Assembly: GCF_017874355.1 (NCBI RefSeq)
Contig: NZ_JAGGLI010000029.1
Coordinates: 1 to 38,856 of the forward strand
Length of the DNA: 38,856 nt
Source: Acetoanaerobium pronyense
GTDB lineage: Bacteria > Bacillota > Clostridia > Peptostreptococcales > Filifactoraceae
Reading direction: 5' to 3'
The position numbers and the translations under genes were made by a program. The notes under the pieces were generated by a model. The model was given only the letters and a program-made list of their open reading frames with translations. It made no database searches and was not told where the DNA came from. This document shows, in pieces, positions 7,729-16,509 of this stretch. The stretch's first letter is position 1; each line of letters begins with the position of its first letter.

Positions 7729-8808
7729 TTGGGTGCAACTTTTGGAAATAGATTTAGACTTACAATATTTGGAGAGTCTCATGGAGAGGCTATAGGTGGA
7801 GTTATTGATGGACTAATACCAGGACATGAAATAGATTTTGAAGATATAGCTTTTCAAATGAAACGAAGAGCTCCAGGGATGACAAGCCTTTCTACCCCAA
7901 GAAAAGAAAAGGATGAAGTGAAAATATTAAGTGGAGCTTTAGATGGAAAGACTACAGGAAGCCCCCTTGCATTTATGATACTAAACGAGGATAAAAAATC
8001 CAAGGATTATGAAAGTATCAGGTTCACTCCAAGGCCAGGTCATGCAGATTACTCTGCATGGGTCAAATACAAAGGATTTAATGACTATAGAGGAGGAGGA
8101 CATTTTTCTGGACGGATTACAGCTCCCATAGTCTTTGCAGGGACAATAGCTCAGCAGATCTTAAAAAAATCAGAAATAGAAGTATTTACAAGTATTACTA
8201 AGATAGGAAATGTGGAGTCACAAAAGTTTAAAGGAAGCATAAAAGAAATAGAAAAATTAAAAGAAATTAAAGCATCTAGGCTACCTTCACTTGAAGAAGG
8301 GAAAAGCCACCTTATGGAAGAAGAGATAAAAGGTGCAAGAGCTGCTGGAGATTCTGTAGGGGGCATAGTAGAGTGCATAATATATGGAATTGAGGCAGGT
8401 ATAGGAGAGCCATTTTTTGACTCTTTAGAAAGTCATATATCACGCATTATGTTTTCTATACCTGCAGTAAAGGGGATAGAATTTGGAGAAGGGTTTAATC
8501 TGGCTGGTATGCGAGGACATGACTCAAATGATGAACTTATAGTTACATCCCAAAAGATAAGCCATAGTACAAATAATAATGGAGGAATATTAGGAGGAAT
8601 TACAAACGGAATGCCTATAATATTTAGGGTAGCTATCAAGCCTACCCCTTCTATTTCAAAGACTCAAAGCACTGTTGACCTAAAGAAAATGAAAGAGGTC
8701 AGTATAAACATAGAAGGCAGACATGATCCTTGCATAGTTCCAAGAGTCCTTCCAGTTATAGAATCAGCAGCGGCTATAGCTATTTTAGATATGATGATGT
8801 TAAAATAA
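7729..8808 (+). CDS. aroC: Chorismate synthase
   Basis: The enzyme makes chorismate from EPSP with reduced FMN, the last common step to aromatic amino acids. Visible motifs: the N-terminal FGESHGEAIGGVIDG, the basic GHADYSAWVKY region with RGGGHFSGR, GDSVGGIVE, NNGGILGGITNG, and the C-terminal GRHDPCIVPRVLPVIESAAA. I chose TTG 7729 (359 residues, GATFGNRFRLTIFGESHG following). It has AAAGGGGG at a good spacing, and the family starts just before this block. An in-frame ATG at 7705 would add eight residues of poor similarity. aroE follows after 17 bases. Confidence 0.95.
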   Translation: MGATFGNRFRLTIFGESHGEAIGGVIDGLIPGHEIDFEDIAFQMKRRAPGMTSLSTPRKEKDEVKILSGALDGKTTGSPLAFMILNEDKKSKDYESIRFTPRPGHADYSAWVKYKGFNDYRGGGHFSGRITAPIVFAGTIAQQILKKSEIEVFTSITKIGNVESQKFKGSIKEIEKLKEIKASRLPSLEEGKSHLMEEEIKGARAAGDSVGGIVECIIYGIEAGIGEPFFDSLESHISRIMFSIPAVKGIEFGEGFNLAGMRGHDSNDELIVTSQKISHSTNNNGGILGGITNGMPIIFRVAIKPTPSISKTQSTVDLKKMKEVSINIEGRHDPCIVPRVLPVIESAAAIAILDMMMLK

Positions 8809-8825
8809 TTTCTTTGGAGGAAGAT

Positions 8826-9638
8826 ATGAAAAAAATATATGGCTTATTGGGAGAGACACTCTCCTACAGTATTTCAGATAGTATACACGAGATAATAATG
8901 AAAGAAAATAATATCTCCGGAATATACAATATGTTTGAAGTGAAAAAAGAAAACTTAGAAAAGGGATTAGAGGGCTTTAAGGCTATAGGGGTTAGAGGCG
9001 TAAACGTGACAATCCCATACAAGCAAGAGGTAATGAAATATCTTGATGATATTTCGCAAGAGGCAAAGGAAATAGGAGCAGTAAACACTATAGTTTTTGA
9101 TGAAGGAAAGCCTTATGGACATAATACAGACTATTTTGGTTTTAAGATGAATCTTCAAAAGGCAAATATAGAGATAAGGAATAAAAGCTTTGTGATTTTG
9201 GGGTCAGGAGGGGCTGCTAAAGCAGTAATCAAATGTCTTAAAGACTTTAATGCAAGGGATATTGTAATTACAGCTAGAAACAAAGAAAAGGCTCAAGATT
9301 TCTTCAAGGATTTAGAAGTCATAGCCTATGAAAATCTAAAGGATATAAAGAGCAACTACTGCATAATAAATACCACCCCCTGTGGTACATATCCAGACGT
9401 TGAATCATCGGTAGTAGGAGAAGATGTGGTCTCAATGTTTGAAAACACAGTAGATCTGATATATAACCCAAAAGAAACAAAGTTTTTAAGTTATGGTAAA
9501 AAACATGAAATAAATCATATTAATGGACTCTATATGCTTGTAGGGCAAGCTATTAAAGCTCAGGAAATATGGAACAACATAAAAATAGATGAAAGCTCCG
9601 CAGAAAGAATATATAAGCAAGTGGAAAAATTAATTTAA
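8826..9638 (+). CDS. aroE: Shikimate dehydrogenase
   Basis: The enzyme reduces 3-dehydroshikimate with NADPH. The product from ATG 8826 has 270 residues, the normal size. The substrate-binding start is YGLLGETLSYSISDSIHE, a variant of GxPxxHSxSPxxHN with Tyr for His and Asp for Pro. The catalytic Lys is in NVTIPYKQEV and the Asp partner in NTDYFGF. The NADP-binding loop is LGSGGAAKAV, followed by NTTPCGTYP and the C-terminal GQAIKAQEIW. TTTGGAGG precedes the ATG. An upstream in-frame start at 8730 lies inside aroC and is not credible. It pairs with aroC in one transcript. Confidence 0.94.
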   Translation: MKKIYGLLGETLSYSISDSIHEIIMKENNISGIYNMFEVKKENLEKGLEGFKAIGVRGVNVTIPYKQEVMKYLDDISQEAKEIGAVNTIVFDEGKPYGHNTDYFGFKMNLQKANIEIRNKSFVILGSGGAAKAVIKCLKDFNARDIVITARNKEKAQDFFKDLEVIAYENLKDIKSNYCIINTTPCGTYPDVESSVVGEDVVSMFENTVDLIYNPKETKFLSYGKKHEINHINGLYMLVGQAIKAQEIWNNIKIDESSAERIYKQVEKLI

Positions 9639-9655
9639 AAAGATTTAATAAAAGG

Positions 9656-9682
9656 TCAAACTTTTTTCTCATTTCATTCGTC
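9656..9682 (+). promoter_or_regulatory. ECF-type promoter of the sigma/anti-sigma operon
   Basis: TCAAAC (9656-9661) and CGTC (9679-9682) are separated by 17 bases. This matches the ECF pattern of an AAC-containing -35 and a CGTC -10 used by Bacillus SigM/SigV-type factors (TGMAAC, 16-17 bases, CGTC). It lies 60 bases before the sigma gene, so autoregulation is likely. Confidence 0.6.
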
Positions 9683-9742
9683 TATATCATGTAAGCTGAA
9701 AGACACGTGTCTAAAAAAATTTGCAAAAGGAAGTATGGATTA

Positions 9743-10231
9743 ATGAAAAACAGCATATATCATGATATTATCACAGAGCATATTTTGGAGCGAAAAGAGG
9801 ATTATTACAGACTTGCATACAGTTATGTAAGGAATAAGGATGATGCACTTGATATAGTTCAAGAAGCAATCTGCAAAGCACTTGACTCTTCTGATTCCCT
9901 GAAAAATCCAAGTGGGGTAAGGACTTGGTTTTATAGGATAGTAGTAAACACCTCTATAGATTTTATAAGAAAAAATAGAAAAACTATATGTGTTGAAGAT
10001 AGTGCACTAGAACTTTCACTAGGAGAAGCAGAGGATTATTACCACGACATTGACCTAGAGAAAGCAATAGATGCACTTTCACCGGAAAATAAAACCATAA
10101 TTACTTTGAGGTATTTTGAAAATTTTAAGATAGAAGAGATTGCAGACATCCTTGGTGAAAATATAAATACTGTAAAATCCAGACTTTATGGGGTCCTAAA
10201 AAAGCTTAGAGTTGTTCTTGAGGAGGAATAG
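9743..10231 (+). CDS. ECF RNA polymerase sigma factor, SigV-like
   Basis: A 162-residue sigma-70 family protein with only regions 2 and 4. Region 2 includes YYRLAYSYVRNKDDALDIVQEA and RTWFYRIVVNTSIDFIR. Region 4 includes ENKTIITLRYFENFKIEEIA and the helix-turn-helix NINTVKSRLYGVLKKLR. ATG 9743 has an AGGAAG site, whereas an upstream GTG at 9707 sits within a palindrome and lacks one. The next gene starts 4 bases after the stop and resembles RsiV, so this is most likely a SigV-type factor held inactive at the membrane until an envelope or lysozyme signal arrives. The SigV assignment rests mainly on the partner. Confidence 0.9.
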   Translation: MKNSIYHDIITEHILERKEDYYRLAYSYVRNKDDALDIVQEAICKALDSSDSLKNPSGVRTWFYRIVVNTSIDFIRKNRKTICVEDSALELSLGEAEDYYHDIDLEKAIDALSPENKTIITLRYFENFKIEEIADILGENINTVKSRLYGVLKKLRVVLEEE

Positions 10232-10234
10232 AAA

Positions 10235-11125
10235 ATGAGAAATCTTAATGACCTAGAAAAAGCAAGAGATAGCTATAAAAACATAGAAATACCAGAGGAA
10301 CTTGAATTTGAGATAAGAAAGACAATAAAAAATCATACTAAAAAACAAAATAAAAATAAAGTTATAAAAAGAGTTTTAACAACAGCTGCCGTAGTTGGTG
10401 CTTTATTTGTAGGAAGTGTAAACCTTAGCCCAAATCTTGCCTATGCAATTTCAGAAATTCCCGGAATGGCTAATCTAGTAAGGGTAGTATCTATAAGAGA
10501 CTTCACAATTAATGAAAACAACTTCATAGCTGAAATTGATACACCAAAAATTGAAGGATTGGAAGATGGAGAAATCCAAGAACTTCTAAATAGCAAGTAT
10601 ATTGAAGAAAACAAAGCTCTTTATGAAGAGTTTGTAAATGATATGAACTCTCTTAAAGAAGATGGGCACGAAGAGGCTCATATGGGAGTCTTTTCAGGCT
10701 TTGAAGTAGTGACAGACAATGAGGATATACTTTCAATAGAAAGATATGTGGTCAATGTGGTTGGTTCATCATCCACAGTTTTAAAATATGATACTATAGA
10801 TAAAAATAATAGAATTTTAATAACCCTTCCAAGTCTTTTTAAGGATGAATCATATATCCAGATAATAAGTGATGATATAAAAAGTCAGATGAAAAGTAGA
10901 ATGAATGAGGATGAAGATCTTCATTATTGGCTTGAAGATGAGATTGATGAGTTTAATTTCAAAGAGATAGATAAAAATCAAAACTTTTATATAAATGAAG
11001 ACTATAAACTTGTCATATCCTTTGACAAATATGAAGTAGGACCAGGTTATATGGGTGTTCAGGAGTTTATCATACCAACTGAAATATTAAATCCTATTTT
11101 AGTTAGTAATATGTATATAAAATAA
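10235..11125 (+). CDS. RsiV-like anti-sigma factor (DUF3298 domain)
   Basis: A 296-residue single-pass membrane protein. The cytoplasmic N-terminus (1-43) begins NDLEKARDSYKNIEIPEEL, similar to RsiV-type sigma-binding segments. A hydrophobic helix spans about 46-64, followed by SPNLAYA (65-71), which looks like a signal-peptidase cleavage site. The extracellular part (72-296) carries a DUF4163/DUF3298-like fold, for example ITLPSLFKDESYIQIIS and a C-terminal YKLVISFDKYEVGPGYMG. In Bacillus and C. difficile, RsiV binds lysozyme, is cut by signal peptidase and then by site-2 protease, and releases SigV. The same mechanism is inferred here. No lysozyme-resistance enzyme gene is adjacent. Confidence 0.85.
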   Translation: MRNLNDLEKARDSYKNIEIPEELEFEIRKTIKNHTKKQNKNKVIKRVLTTAAVVGALFVGSVNLSPNLAYAISEIPGMANLVRVVSIRDFTINENNFIAEIDTPKIEGLEDGEIQELLNSKYIEENKALYEEFVNDMNSLKEDGHEEAHMGVFSGFEVVTDNEDILSIERYVVNVVGSSSTVLKYDTIDKNNRILITLPSLFKDESYIQIISDDIKSQMKSRMNEDEDLHYWLEDEIDEFNFKEIDKNQNFYINEDYKLVISFDKYEVGPGYMGVQEFIIPTEILNPILVSNMYIK

Positions 11126-11173
11126 GAAACTCCTTTTAATTATTATATTTAAATTACAATAATAATGAAGAAA

Positions 11174-11225
11174 AAACCTGGATTATATACTCTACATTTT
11201 GTAGAAACTATATAATCCAGGTTTT
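11174..11225. terminator. Long bidirectional terminator
   Basis: A 17-bp perfect stem (AAAACCTGGATTATATA at 11174-11190 and its complement at 11209-11225) with a small inner hairpin CTACA/TGTAG. A and T runs on both sides suit termination of rsiV on one strand and the LapA-like gene on the other. Confidence 0.85.
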
Positions 11226-11246
11226 AAATTTAACAGAATAAGTTTT

Positions 11247-11615
11247 TCACTCAATCTCATTAAGTTCTTCTTTTTTCTTGTCAAATGAAAAGTCATTAGG
11301 TTTATCAAGGTCTACACCTGAAGGATGTGTCTTTTTCATATCTTCATTTTCTATCTTAAGAGAAGCAACCTCTGTCTCAAGAGATCTTATAGCCCTGTCC
11401 TTTTCTTTTAGCTTTTTGCTAAGAGCAAATTGCTTAATTAGACCAAGAGAAAGTGCTATAATAGCGCCCACCACAGTAGAAAGTAAAATTATAAGAGCCT
11501 GAGATATCTGCCTAGTAGTTATAAAAAAACTTACAGTGACTGGATCAGAATTTTGTATGGCAAAAATTGCTACTAAAAGCGCAAGCACAAGAGATAATAT
11601 AAATTTCCATTGCAT
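11247..11615 (-). CDS. LapA-domain (DUF1049) small membrane protein
   Basis: A 122-residue protein with two N-terminal membrane helices (about 4-21 and 39-61) around the motif FAIQNSDPVTVSFF, the signature of the LapA/YrvD (DUF1049) family. A charged coiled-coil-like tail (about 66-100, KKLKEKDRAIRSLETEVASL) follows. Proteobacterial LapA works with LapB in LPS assembly control; in Firmicutes the function is unknown. The start is supported by AGGGGGA before the ATG. Single gene, convergent with rsiV. Confidence 0.85.
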   Translation of the reverse strand: MQWKFILSLVLALLVAIFAIQNSDPVTVSFFITTRQISQALIILLSTVVGAIIALSLGLIKQFALSKKLKEKDRAIRSLETEVASLKIENEDMKKTHPSGVDLDKPNDFSFDKKKEELNEIE

Positions 11616-11844
11616 AAAAATCCCCCTCTACATTTGTTACTTTAAATAATATATTACCCATAGAAGAAAGATTAATCCAGAAATTTATTCGAAATATAAG
11701 AATTAAATTAATTTAAAAGGACTTTATTCACAATAAAAATAACAGATGATTCAGAAAATACCAAAAAAACCTTGATAAAAAATTTTCATTCTGTTAGAAT
11801 CAAGAAAATAGATTATAAAGTATTTTTGACAAAAGGAGGTTGCT

Positions 11845-12177
11845 GTGGAGAAATATGACAAGACAACAGTATACTTCAGTTCCTATGCAAAACTTCCAGG
11901 AGAACTTCCATCGGCTCATTACAATAGAAACTTAGATATAGGTCTAATCATAAACTGGGAGACTGGAAGAATAGAAGGACTATCTTGTACTTTAATTACT
12001 CAAGATACGAAGGATTTTTTAAAAAGCATCATAATAGGATACAATGTAAGCAATGGAATAGAACCCTTGATAGATGAAATTAAAAATAGGTTTTTTGGTT
12101 CTTCTCAAAAGGCATTATGCGTAATACTTAAATCAATATATGAAAAATATGAAAGTTATTTAGAAGAAAAAATATAA
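11845..12177 (+). CDS. DUF3870 protein
   Basis: A 110-residue soluble protein with GTG start and AAAGGAGG site. It matches the DUF3870 pattern: YFSSYAKLPGELPS near the N-terminus, GLIINWETGRIEGLSCTLIT in the middle, FLKSIIIGYNV, and SQKALCVILKSIYEKYESYL at the C-terminus. The biochemical role is unknown, but the family often lies near organic- and amino-acid catabolic genes, here the CoA-transferase/BKACE operon beginning 207 bases downstream. A terminator-like hairpin lies between them, so it may be a separate transcript. Confidence 0.8.
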   Translation: MEKYDKTTVYFSSYAKLPGELPSAHYNRNLDIGLIINWETGRIEGLSCTLITQDTKDFLKSIIIGYNVSNGIEPLIDEIKNRFFGSSQKALCVILKSIYEKYESYLEEKI

Positions 12178-12249
12178 TCAAATTAAAAATTTAATATAAA
12201 CTGCTTTTTTTGCGTGAGGTGACCACCTTATCACTTTCAAACAGCAATT

Positions 12250-12301
12250 AAAATCCAGTATTCATAGAGAGCTTAGTGCTCTTTGTGATGCTGGATTTTT
12301 T
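12250..12301 (+). terminator. Terminator or attenuator upstream of the CoA-transferase operon
   Basis: AAATCCAG (12251-12258) pairs with CTGGATTT (12291-12298). An inner AGAGC/GCTCT hairpin sits inside, and a run of T follows. It could end the DUF3870 transcript, or act as an attenuator for the next operon, since CTGGATTT recurs about 23 bases downstream. Confidence 0.65.
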
Positions 12302-12384
12302 GATTTTAGAAACTGGATTTCCTAGTTTGAAAAATATTGCTGTAAATACAAAGGTAAAATTATGAAATTATAGGGGGAGTATAT

Positions 12385-13044
12385 ATGAAAAAAATTGTAT
12401 CAATAGAATATGCAATAGAAAACATTAAAGATGGAATGACCATTATGATTGGTGGTTTTCTGGGTTGTGGGACACCAGAAAAGTTTATAGACGAGATTAT
12501 AAAAAGGGATATACAAAATCTTACAATAATAGCGAACGATACATCTTTTATAGATAAGGGGATAGGAAGACTTATAGCGAATAAGCAGGTAAAGAAAGTG
12601 ATAACATCTCATATTGGCACAAATCCAGAAACTGGAAAACAGATGCATAGCAAAGACTTGGAAGTTAATCTTGTTCCTCAAGGGACACTTGTAGAGCAGA
12701 TAAGATGCGGCGGAATGGGTCTAGGAGGGTTTTTAACTCCTACAGGAATTGGAACTATGGTTGAAGAAGGAAAAGAAAAAATGAAAATAGATGGCAAGGA
12801 GTATATACTTGAGAAGCCTATAAGAGCTGATATAACTTTAATATTAGGCAATAGAGTAGATAAAAAAGGGAATGTTACATATAGGAAAAGTGCAAGAAAT
12901 TTCAATCCTATAATGGCAATGGCGGCAGATAAAGTAATAGTCTTAGCGGAAAACCTCTTGGAAATAGGGGAAATAGAACCTGAAGATGTAATTACTCCGT
13001 CAATTTTTATTGATTACATAGTGAAGGAGAAACAAAATGTCTAG
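12385..13044 (+). CDS. 3-oxoacid/butyrate-acetoacetate CoA-transferase, subunit A
   Basis: The alpha subunit (219 residues) of a family I CoA-transferase of the AtoD/ScoA/YodS type, which moves CoA between acyl-CoA and a keto acid such as acetoacetate. Motifs: [16 protein letters not shown] near residues 20-35, [16 protein letters not shown] at about 109-124, and [18 protein letters not shown] near 172-188. TAGGGGGAG precedes the ATG. The gene overlaps subunit B by 8 bases, typical of translationally coupled partners. First gene of the catabolic operon. Acetoacetate produced by the BKACE at its end is the natural CoA acceptor. Confidence 0.93.
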   Translation: MKKIVSIEYAIENIKDGMTIMIGGFLGCGTPEKFIDEIIKRDIQNLTIIANDTSFIDKGIGRLIANKQVKKVITSHIGTNPETGKQMHSKDLEVNLVPQGTLVEQIRCGGMGLGGFLTPTGIGTMVEEGKEKMKIDGKEYILEKPIRADITLILGNRVDKKGNVTYRKSARNFNPIMAMAADKVIVLAENLLEIGEIEPEDVITPSIFIDYIVKEKQNV

Positions 13045-13681
13045 AGATTTTATAGCAAAGAGAGTTGCTAAAGAGCTAAAAGATGGTGATGTAGTAAATC
13101 TCGGCATAGGAATGCCTACCTTAGTTGCAAATTATGTCCCAGATGACATAGATATCACTCTCCAATCGGAAAACGGTTTCGTAGGGATAGGACCTCTTCC
13201 CAAAGAGGGACAAGAAGATAAAGATCTTGTAAATGCAGGAGGACAGATGGTGACAGTGAGAAAAGGGGGAGCTTTTTTCGACTCTGCAATGTCTTTTGGA
13301 ATAATAAGAGGTGGACATGTAGATTTGACAGTTCTTGGAGCACTTCAAGTTGATCAAAAAGGGAATCTTTCCAACTGGATGATACCGGGAAAAATGGTTC
13401 CTGGAATGGGCGGAGCTATGGATCTTGTCGTAGGGGCAAAAAAAGTTATTGTGGCAATGGAACATACTTCAAAGGGAAAACCTAAGATTCTTAAAAACTG
13501 CAATCTTCCTCTTACGGCAAAAGGACAGGTGGATAAGATAATAACAGAAATGGCAGTAATAGATGTAACTGATGAAGGACTTGTATTAAGAGAAATCGCT
13601 AAAGGATATACATTAGAGGATGTTAAATCGGCTACTGAGGCAGACCTTATAATAGATAAAGACATTAAACATATTGACTAA
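13037..13681 (+). CDS. 3-oxoacid/butyrate-acetoacetate CoA-transferase, subunit B
   Basis: The beta subunit (214 residues), AtoA/ScoB/YodR type. It has [13 protein letters not shown] and the catalytic SENG motif (Ser44-Glu45-Asn46-Gly47); Glu45 forms the covalent glutamyl-CoA intermediate. [19 protein letters not shown] follows, and [19 protein letters not shown] lies near the C-terminus. It starts within the end of subunit A. B. subtilis YodR/YodS are similar proteins next to an aminotransferase (YodT) in the lysine 2,3-aminomutase region, and the arrangement here is reminiscent of that. Confidence 0.93.
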   Translation: MSRDFIAKRVAKELKDGDVVNLGIGMPTLVANYVPDDIDITLQSENGFVGIGPLPKEGQEDKDLVNAGGQMVTVRKGGAFFDSAMSFGIIRGGHVDLTVLGALQVDQKGNLSNWMIPGKMVPGMGGAMDLVVGAKKVIVAMEHTSKGKPKILKNCNLPLTAKGQVDKIITEMAVIDVTDEGLVLREIAKGYTLEDVKSATEADLIIDKDIKHID

Positions 13682-13734
13682 AGAGTTTGTGGTAGATGTT
13701 TTTAAGAGATTCCAATTTTGAAAGGAGTGAATTT

Positions 13735-15030
13735 ATGGGTAAGAAATTAAAGCTACATCACAAAATTTTCATTGGTCTATTTTTAGGAATAGTGGTAGGT
13801 TATGTACTTAATATTTTGGGAGGAGCTGAAGACCCTATCATAGGAGGAAGGGTGATGCCGTTTCTTCAGTTCTTAGGAGATTTCTTTCTAAGGTCTATAA
13901 GGATGGTGGTAGTTCCGTTAGTTCTTTTTAGCATTATAGATGGGGTACTTGCTCTTGGGGATGTTAAAAAACTAAGAAGTATAGGAGCTAAGACGGTAGC
14001 CTTTTTCCTAGGAAGTGCACTGATTGCAGTAAGTATTGGTCTTGTACTTGCTAACATACTAAAGCCAGGAGCAGGATTTCAAATGGGAGATATTTCATCA
14101 GAAGTACAGATGAAAGAGCTTCCAGGGGCATATCAGACTATACTCGATCTTATTCCACTAAATCCATTCCAATCAATGGTAGAGGGCAATATGATGCAAG
14201 TAATAGTGTTTGCAATACTATTTGGAATTGCAGTACTTATGGTTGGAGAAAAGGCAAAGCCACTTGTAAATGGAGTATCGAATCTATCAGAGGCTATGTT
14301 TAAGATAATAAACATTATATTAGTAATAGTTCCATACGGAGTGTTTGGTCTTATGTCTGTTGCTATAGCTCAGTTTGGTCTTGCAATATTTGGCCCTGTT
14401 GCAAAATTTATATTTGTAGATTATCTTGCAAATTTTATTATGGTTGCAGGGGTATATTCTATATTTCTCATATTTATAGCAAAGGTAAGTCCTATAAAGT
14501 TTTGGAAACAAGCTTTTGAAAGTTGGCTGATAGCATTTAGTTCATGTACTACTTCAGCAGCTCTTCCTGTTTCTATGAGAATAGCTCCAAGGCTTGGAGT
14601 TCCCAAAGAAGTTTCAAGTTTCGTACTTCCTCTTGGAGCAACTGCTAATATGAATGGTACATGCATATACTTTGGTATTATAGTTCTATTTGCAGCTCAG
14701 CTTTACGGTATAGAGCTTTCAATAACTCAGCAAATAATGCTTGCGATTCAGGCTACATTTTTAAGCGTTGGAGCAGCTGCAACACCTCAAATAGGTCTCA
14801 TAATAAGTATCACGCTTCTTACATCAATGGGACTACCTCTTGAAGCTACGGCTTTAGTTGCTGGAGTATATAGAATAATAGATCAGGCTCATACATCTAC
14901 AAATGCAAGTGGAGATCTTGTGACATCAGTATGTATAGCTTCAATGGAAGGACTTCTTGACAGAGACAGATTTAATGACCTAAATGAAATACCAGAGCTT
15001 GATCATAAGGTTTCAGAAGAATTAGCATAA
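13735..15030 (+). CDS. Dicarboxylate/amino acid:cation symporter (DAACS/GltP family)
   Basis: A 431-residue protein with the helix and hairpin pattern of the GltPh fold. The HP1 serine-rich region is SSCTTSAALPVSMR, TM7 carries LPLGATANMNGT, and TM8 carries DQAHTSTNASGD. The TM8 positions match GltPh with a constant offset of 11. Asp383 (GltPh Asp394, amino-group ligand) is kept, Thr387 and Asn390 are kept, but the Arg397 equivalent, which holds the side-chain carboxylate of Asp/Glu, is His386. The carrier therefore probably takes an amino acid without a side-chain carboxylate. ATG 13735 has AAAGGAG; the upstream ATG 13696 does not. Third gene of the operon. Confidence 0.92.
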   Translation: MGKKLKLHHKIFIGLFLGIVVGYVLNILGGAEDPIIGGRVMPFLQFLGDFFLRSIRMVVVPLVLFSIIDGVLALGDVKKLRSIGAKTVAFFLGSALIAVSIGLVLANILKPGAGFQMGDISSEVQMKELPGAYQTILDLIPLNPFQSMVEGNMMQVIVFAILFGIAVLMVGEKAKPLVNGVSNLSEAMFKIINIILVIVPYGVFGLMSVAIAQFGLAIFGPVAKFIFVDYLANFIMVAGVYSIFLIFIAKVSPIKFWKQAFESWLIAFSSCTTSAALPVSMRIAPRLGVPKEVSSFVLPLGATANMNGTCIYFGIIVLFAAQLYGIELSITQQIMLAIQATFLSVGAAATPQIGLIISITLLTSMGLPLEATALVAGVYRIIDQAHTSTNASGDLVTSVCIASMEGLLDRDRFNDLNEIPELDHKVSEELA

Positions 15031-15115
15031 AAAATATATAAGTGATACTGGATTAATATAAATAAAAGTAAATCATTAGAAAAACAAATAAATCATATTA
15101 AAAGGAGATAATACC

Positions 15116-16474
15116 ATGAGTCTAAACAAAGCACCTAAAAACAACGTTTTTTACAGAAATCAAAACTGGCACTACCCTAAGATAGATAGGGGAGAGGGAA
15201 TATATCTTATAGGAGCATATGGAAAAAGATATATTGACGGCTGCTCAGGTTCATCTGTAGTAAATATAGGTCACGGGAATAAGGAGATTGCCCAGTATGC
15301 AAAAGAGCAGATAGAAAAAGTGGCATTTACTCATCTCTCTAGATGGACTACAGACACTATAGAGCAGTGCGCAGAAAAGGTAGCAAGCTGGGCACCTGGG
15401 GACTTAAATCATATATACTTCGTATCAGATGGTTCGGACACCACAGAAACAGCACTAAAGATGGCTAGGCAGTATTTTTATGAAAGGGATAAGGGAAATA
15501 CGAGCAAATGGAAGGTAATTACAAAATGGAATTCATTTCATGGAAACTCATTTGGGGCTCTTGCTATGACTGGTATAGTTGGAAGAAGAAAACCATATGA
15601 TCCTATGCTGATTCAGTTTCCAAAGATACCTCAGTTTTATCACTACAGAAATCCATGGGGATGCGAAACAGAAGAACAAACTGCAATAAAGGCAGCACAG
15701 TCTCTAGAAAATGAAATCCTTATAAATGGGCCGCAAAACATATGCGCATTTATTTCTGAGGTAGTTGTAGGTTCTGCGGCCCCTGGAGTTAATCCCCATT
15801 CAATATACTTTAAGATGGTAAGAGAGATATGCGATAAATACGATATCCTTTTCATCCTTGATGAGGTAATGTCAGGTTTTGGTAGAACAGGCACTAAATT
15901 TGCAATAGATCAGTACGATGTAGTTCCTGATATTATCTGCTGCGCTAAGGGCATGGGGGCTGGATATACTCCAATTGGAGCTACGATTGCTACAGAAGAG
16001 ATATTTAATACAATAATGGTTGAAGGCTCTGGAGAGTTCGTTCATGGACATACCTATGCTAGTAATCCCCTTTCTTGCGGTATAGCCCTTAAGGTAATGG
16101 AAATCATGGAAAGAGATAATATACTTGAAAATTCAAAGATTCAAGGTGAATATTTTACAAAGAGGCTAGAGGAAATGTACAAATATCCTATAGTTGGAGA
16201 TATAAGAGGTAGGGGACTGATGCACGGAATAGAGTTTGTAAAAGACAAAAATACTAAAGAGGCATTTGAAGTAAGCCATAAAGTAAAGGGAAAAATCACA
16301 GTAAACTGTCTTGAGGAGGGACTAGTTCTTTATCCAGGGGGAGGAACTGCTGATGGAAGTAAAGGAGATCACGTACTTCTTACTCCCCCACTTACTATAA
16401 CAAAAGAGCAGATAGATGACTATATGGATATGCTTCATAGGGGAATAGAAAAAACTTGTGAACAAGTACTATAA
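15116..16474 (+). CDS. Class III (omega/beta) aminotransferase, YodT-like
   Basis: A 452-residue PLP enzyme of the aspartate aminotransferase fold, class III. Visible elements: the glycine-rich DGCSGSSVVNIGHG at 41-54, SDGSDTTETALKMARQY at 104-120, a WNSFHGNSFGALAMTG segment at 138-153, the cofactor Asp249 in ILDEVMSGFGRTGT, and Lys278 (CAKGMGAGY), the predicted Schiff-base lysine. Members act on omega- or beta-amino acids. It resembles B. subtilis YodT, which also sits beside CoA-transferase subunits. In this operon it would give the beta-keto acid for the next enzyme. The specific substrate is not known. Confidence 0.9.
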   Translation: MSLNKAPKNNVFYRNQNWHYPKIDRGEGIYLIGAYGKRYIDGCSGSSVVNIGHGNKEIAQYAKEQIEKVAFTHLSRWTTDTIEQCAEKVASWAPGDLNHIYFVSDGSDTTETALKMARQYFYERDKGNTSKWKVITKWNSFHGNSFGALAMTGIVGRRKPYDPMLIQFPKIPQFYHYRNPWGCETEEQTAIKAAQSLENEILINGPQNICAFISEVVVGSAAPGVNPHSIYFKMVREICDKYDILFILDEVMSGFGRTGTKFAIDQYDVVPDIICCAKGMGAGYTPIGATIATEEIFNTIMVEGSGEFVHGHTYASNPLSCGIALKVMEIMERDNILENSKIQGEYFTKRLEEMYKYPIVGDIRGRGLMHGIEFVKDKNTKEAFEVSHKVKGKITVNCLEEGLVLYPGGGTADGSKGDHVLLTPPLTITKEQIDDYMDMLHRGIEKTCEQVL

Positions 16475-16509
16475 ACCTTAAATATAAATATGGATTTGGA
16501 GGAATGAAA

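Noticed and set aside
9707-9742. GTG 9707 as start of the sigma factor
   Set aside because: It lies in a palindrome with no Shine-Dalgarno sequence; ATG 9743 has one and gives the usual sigma N-terminus.
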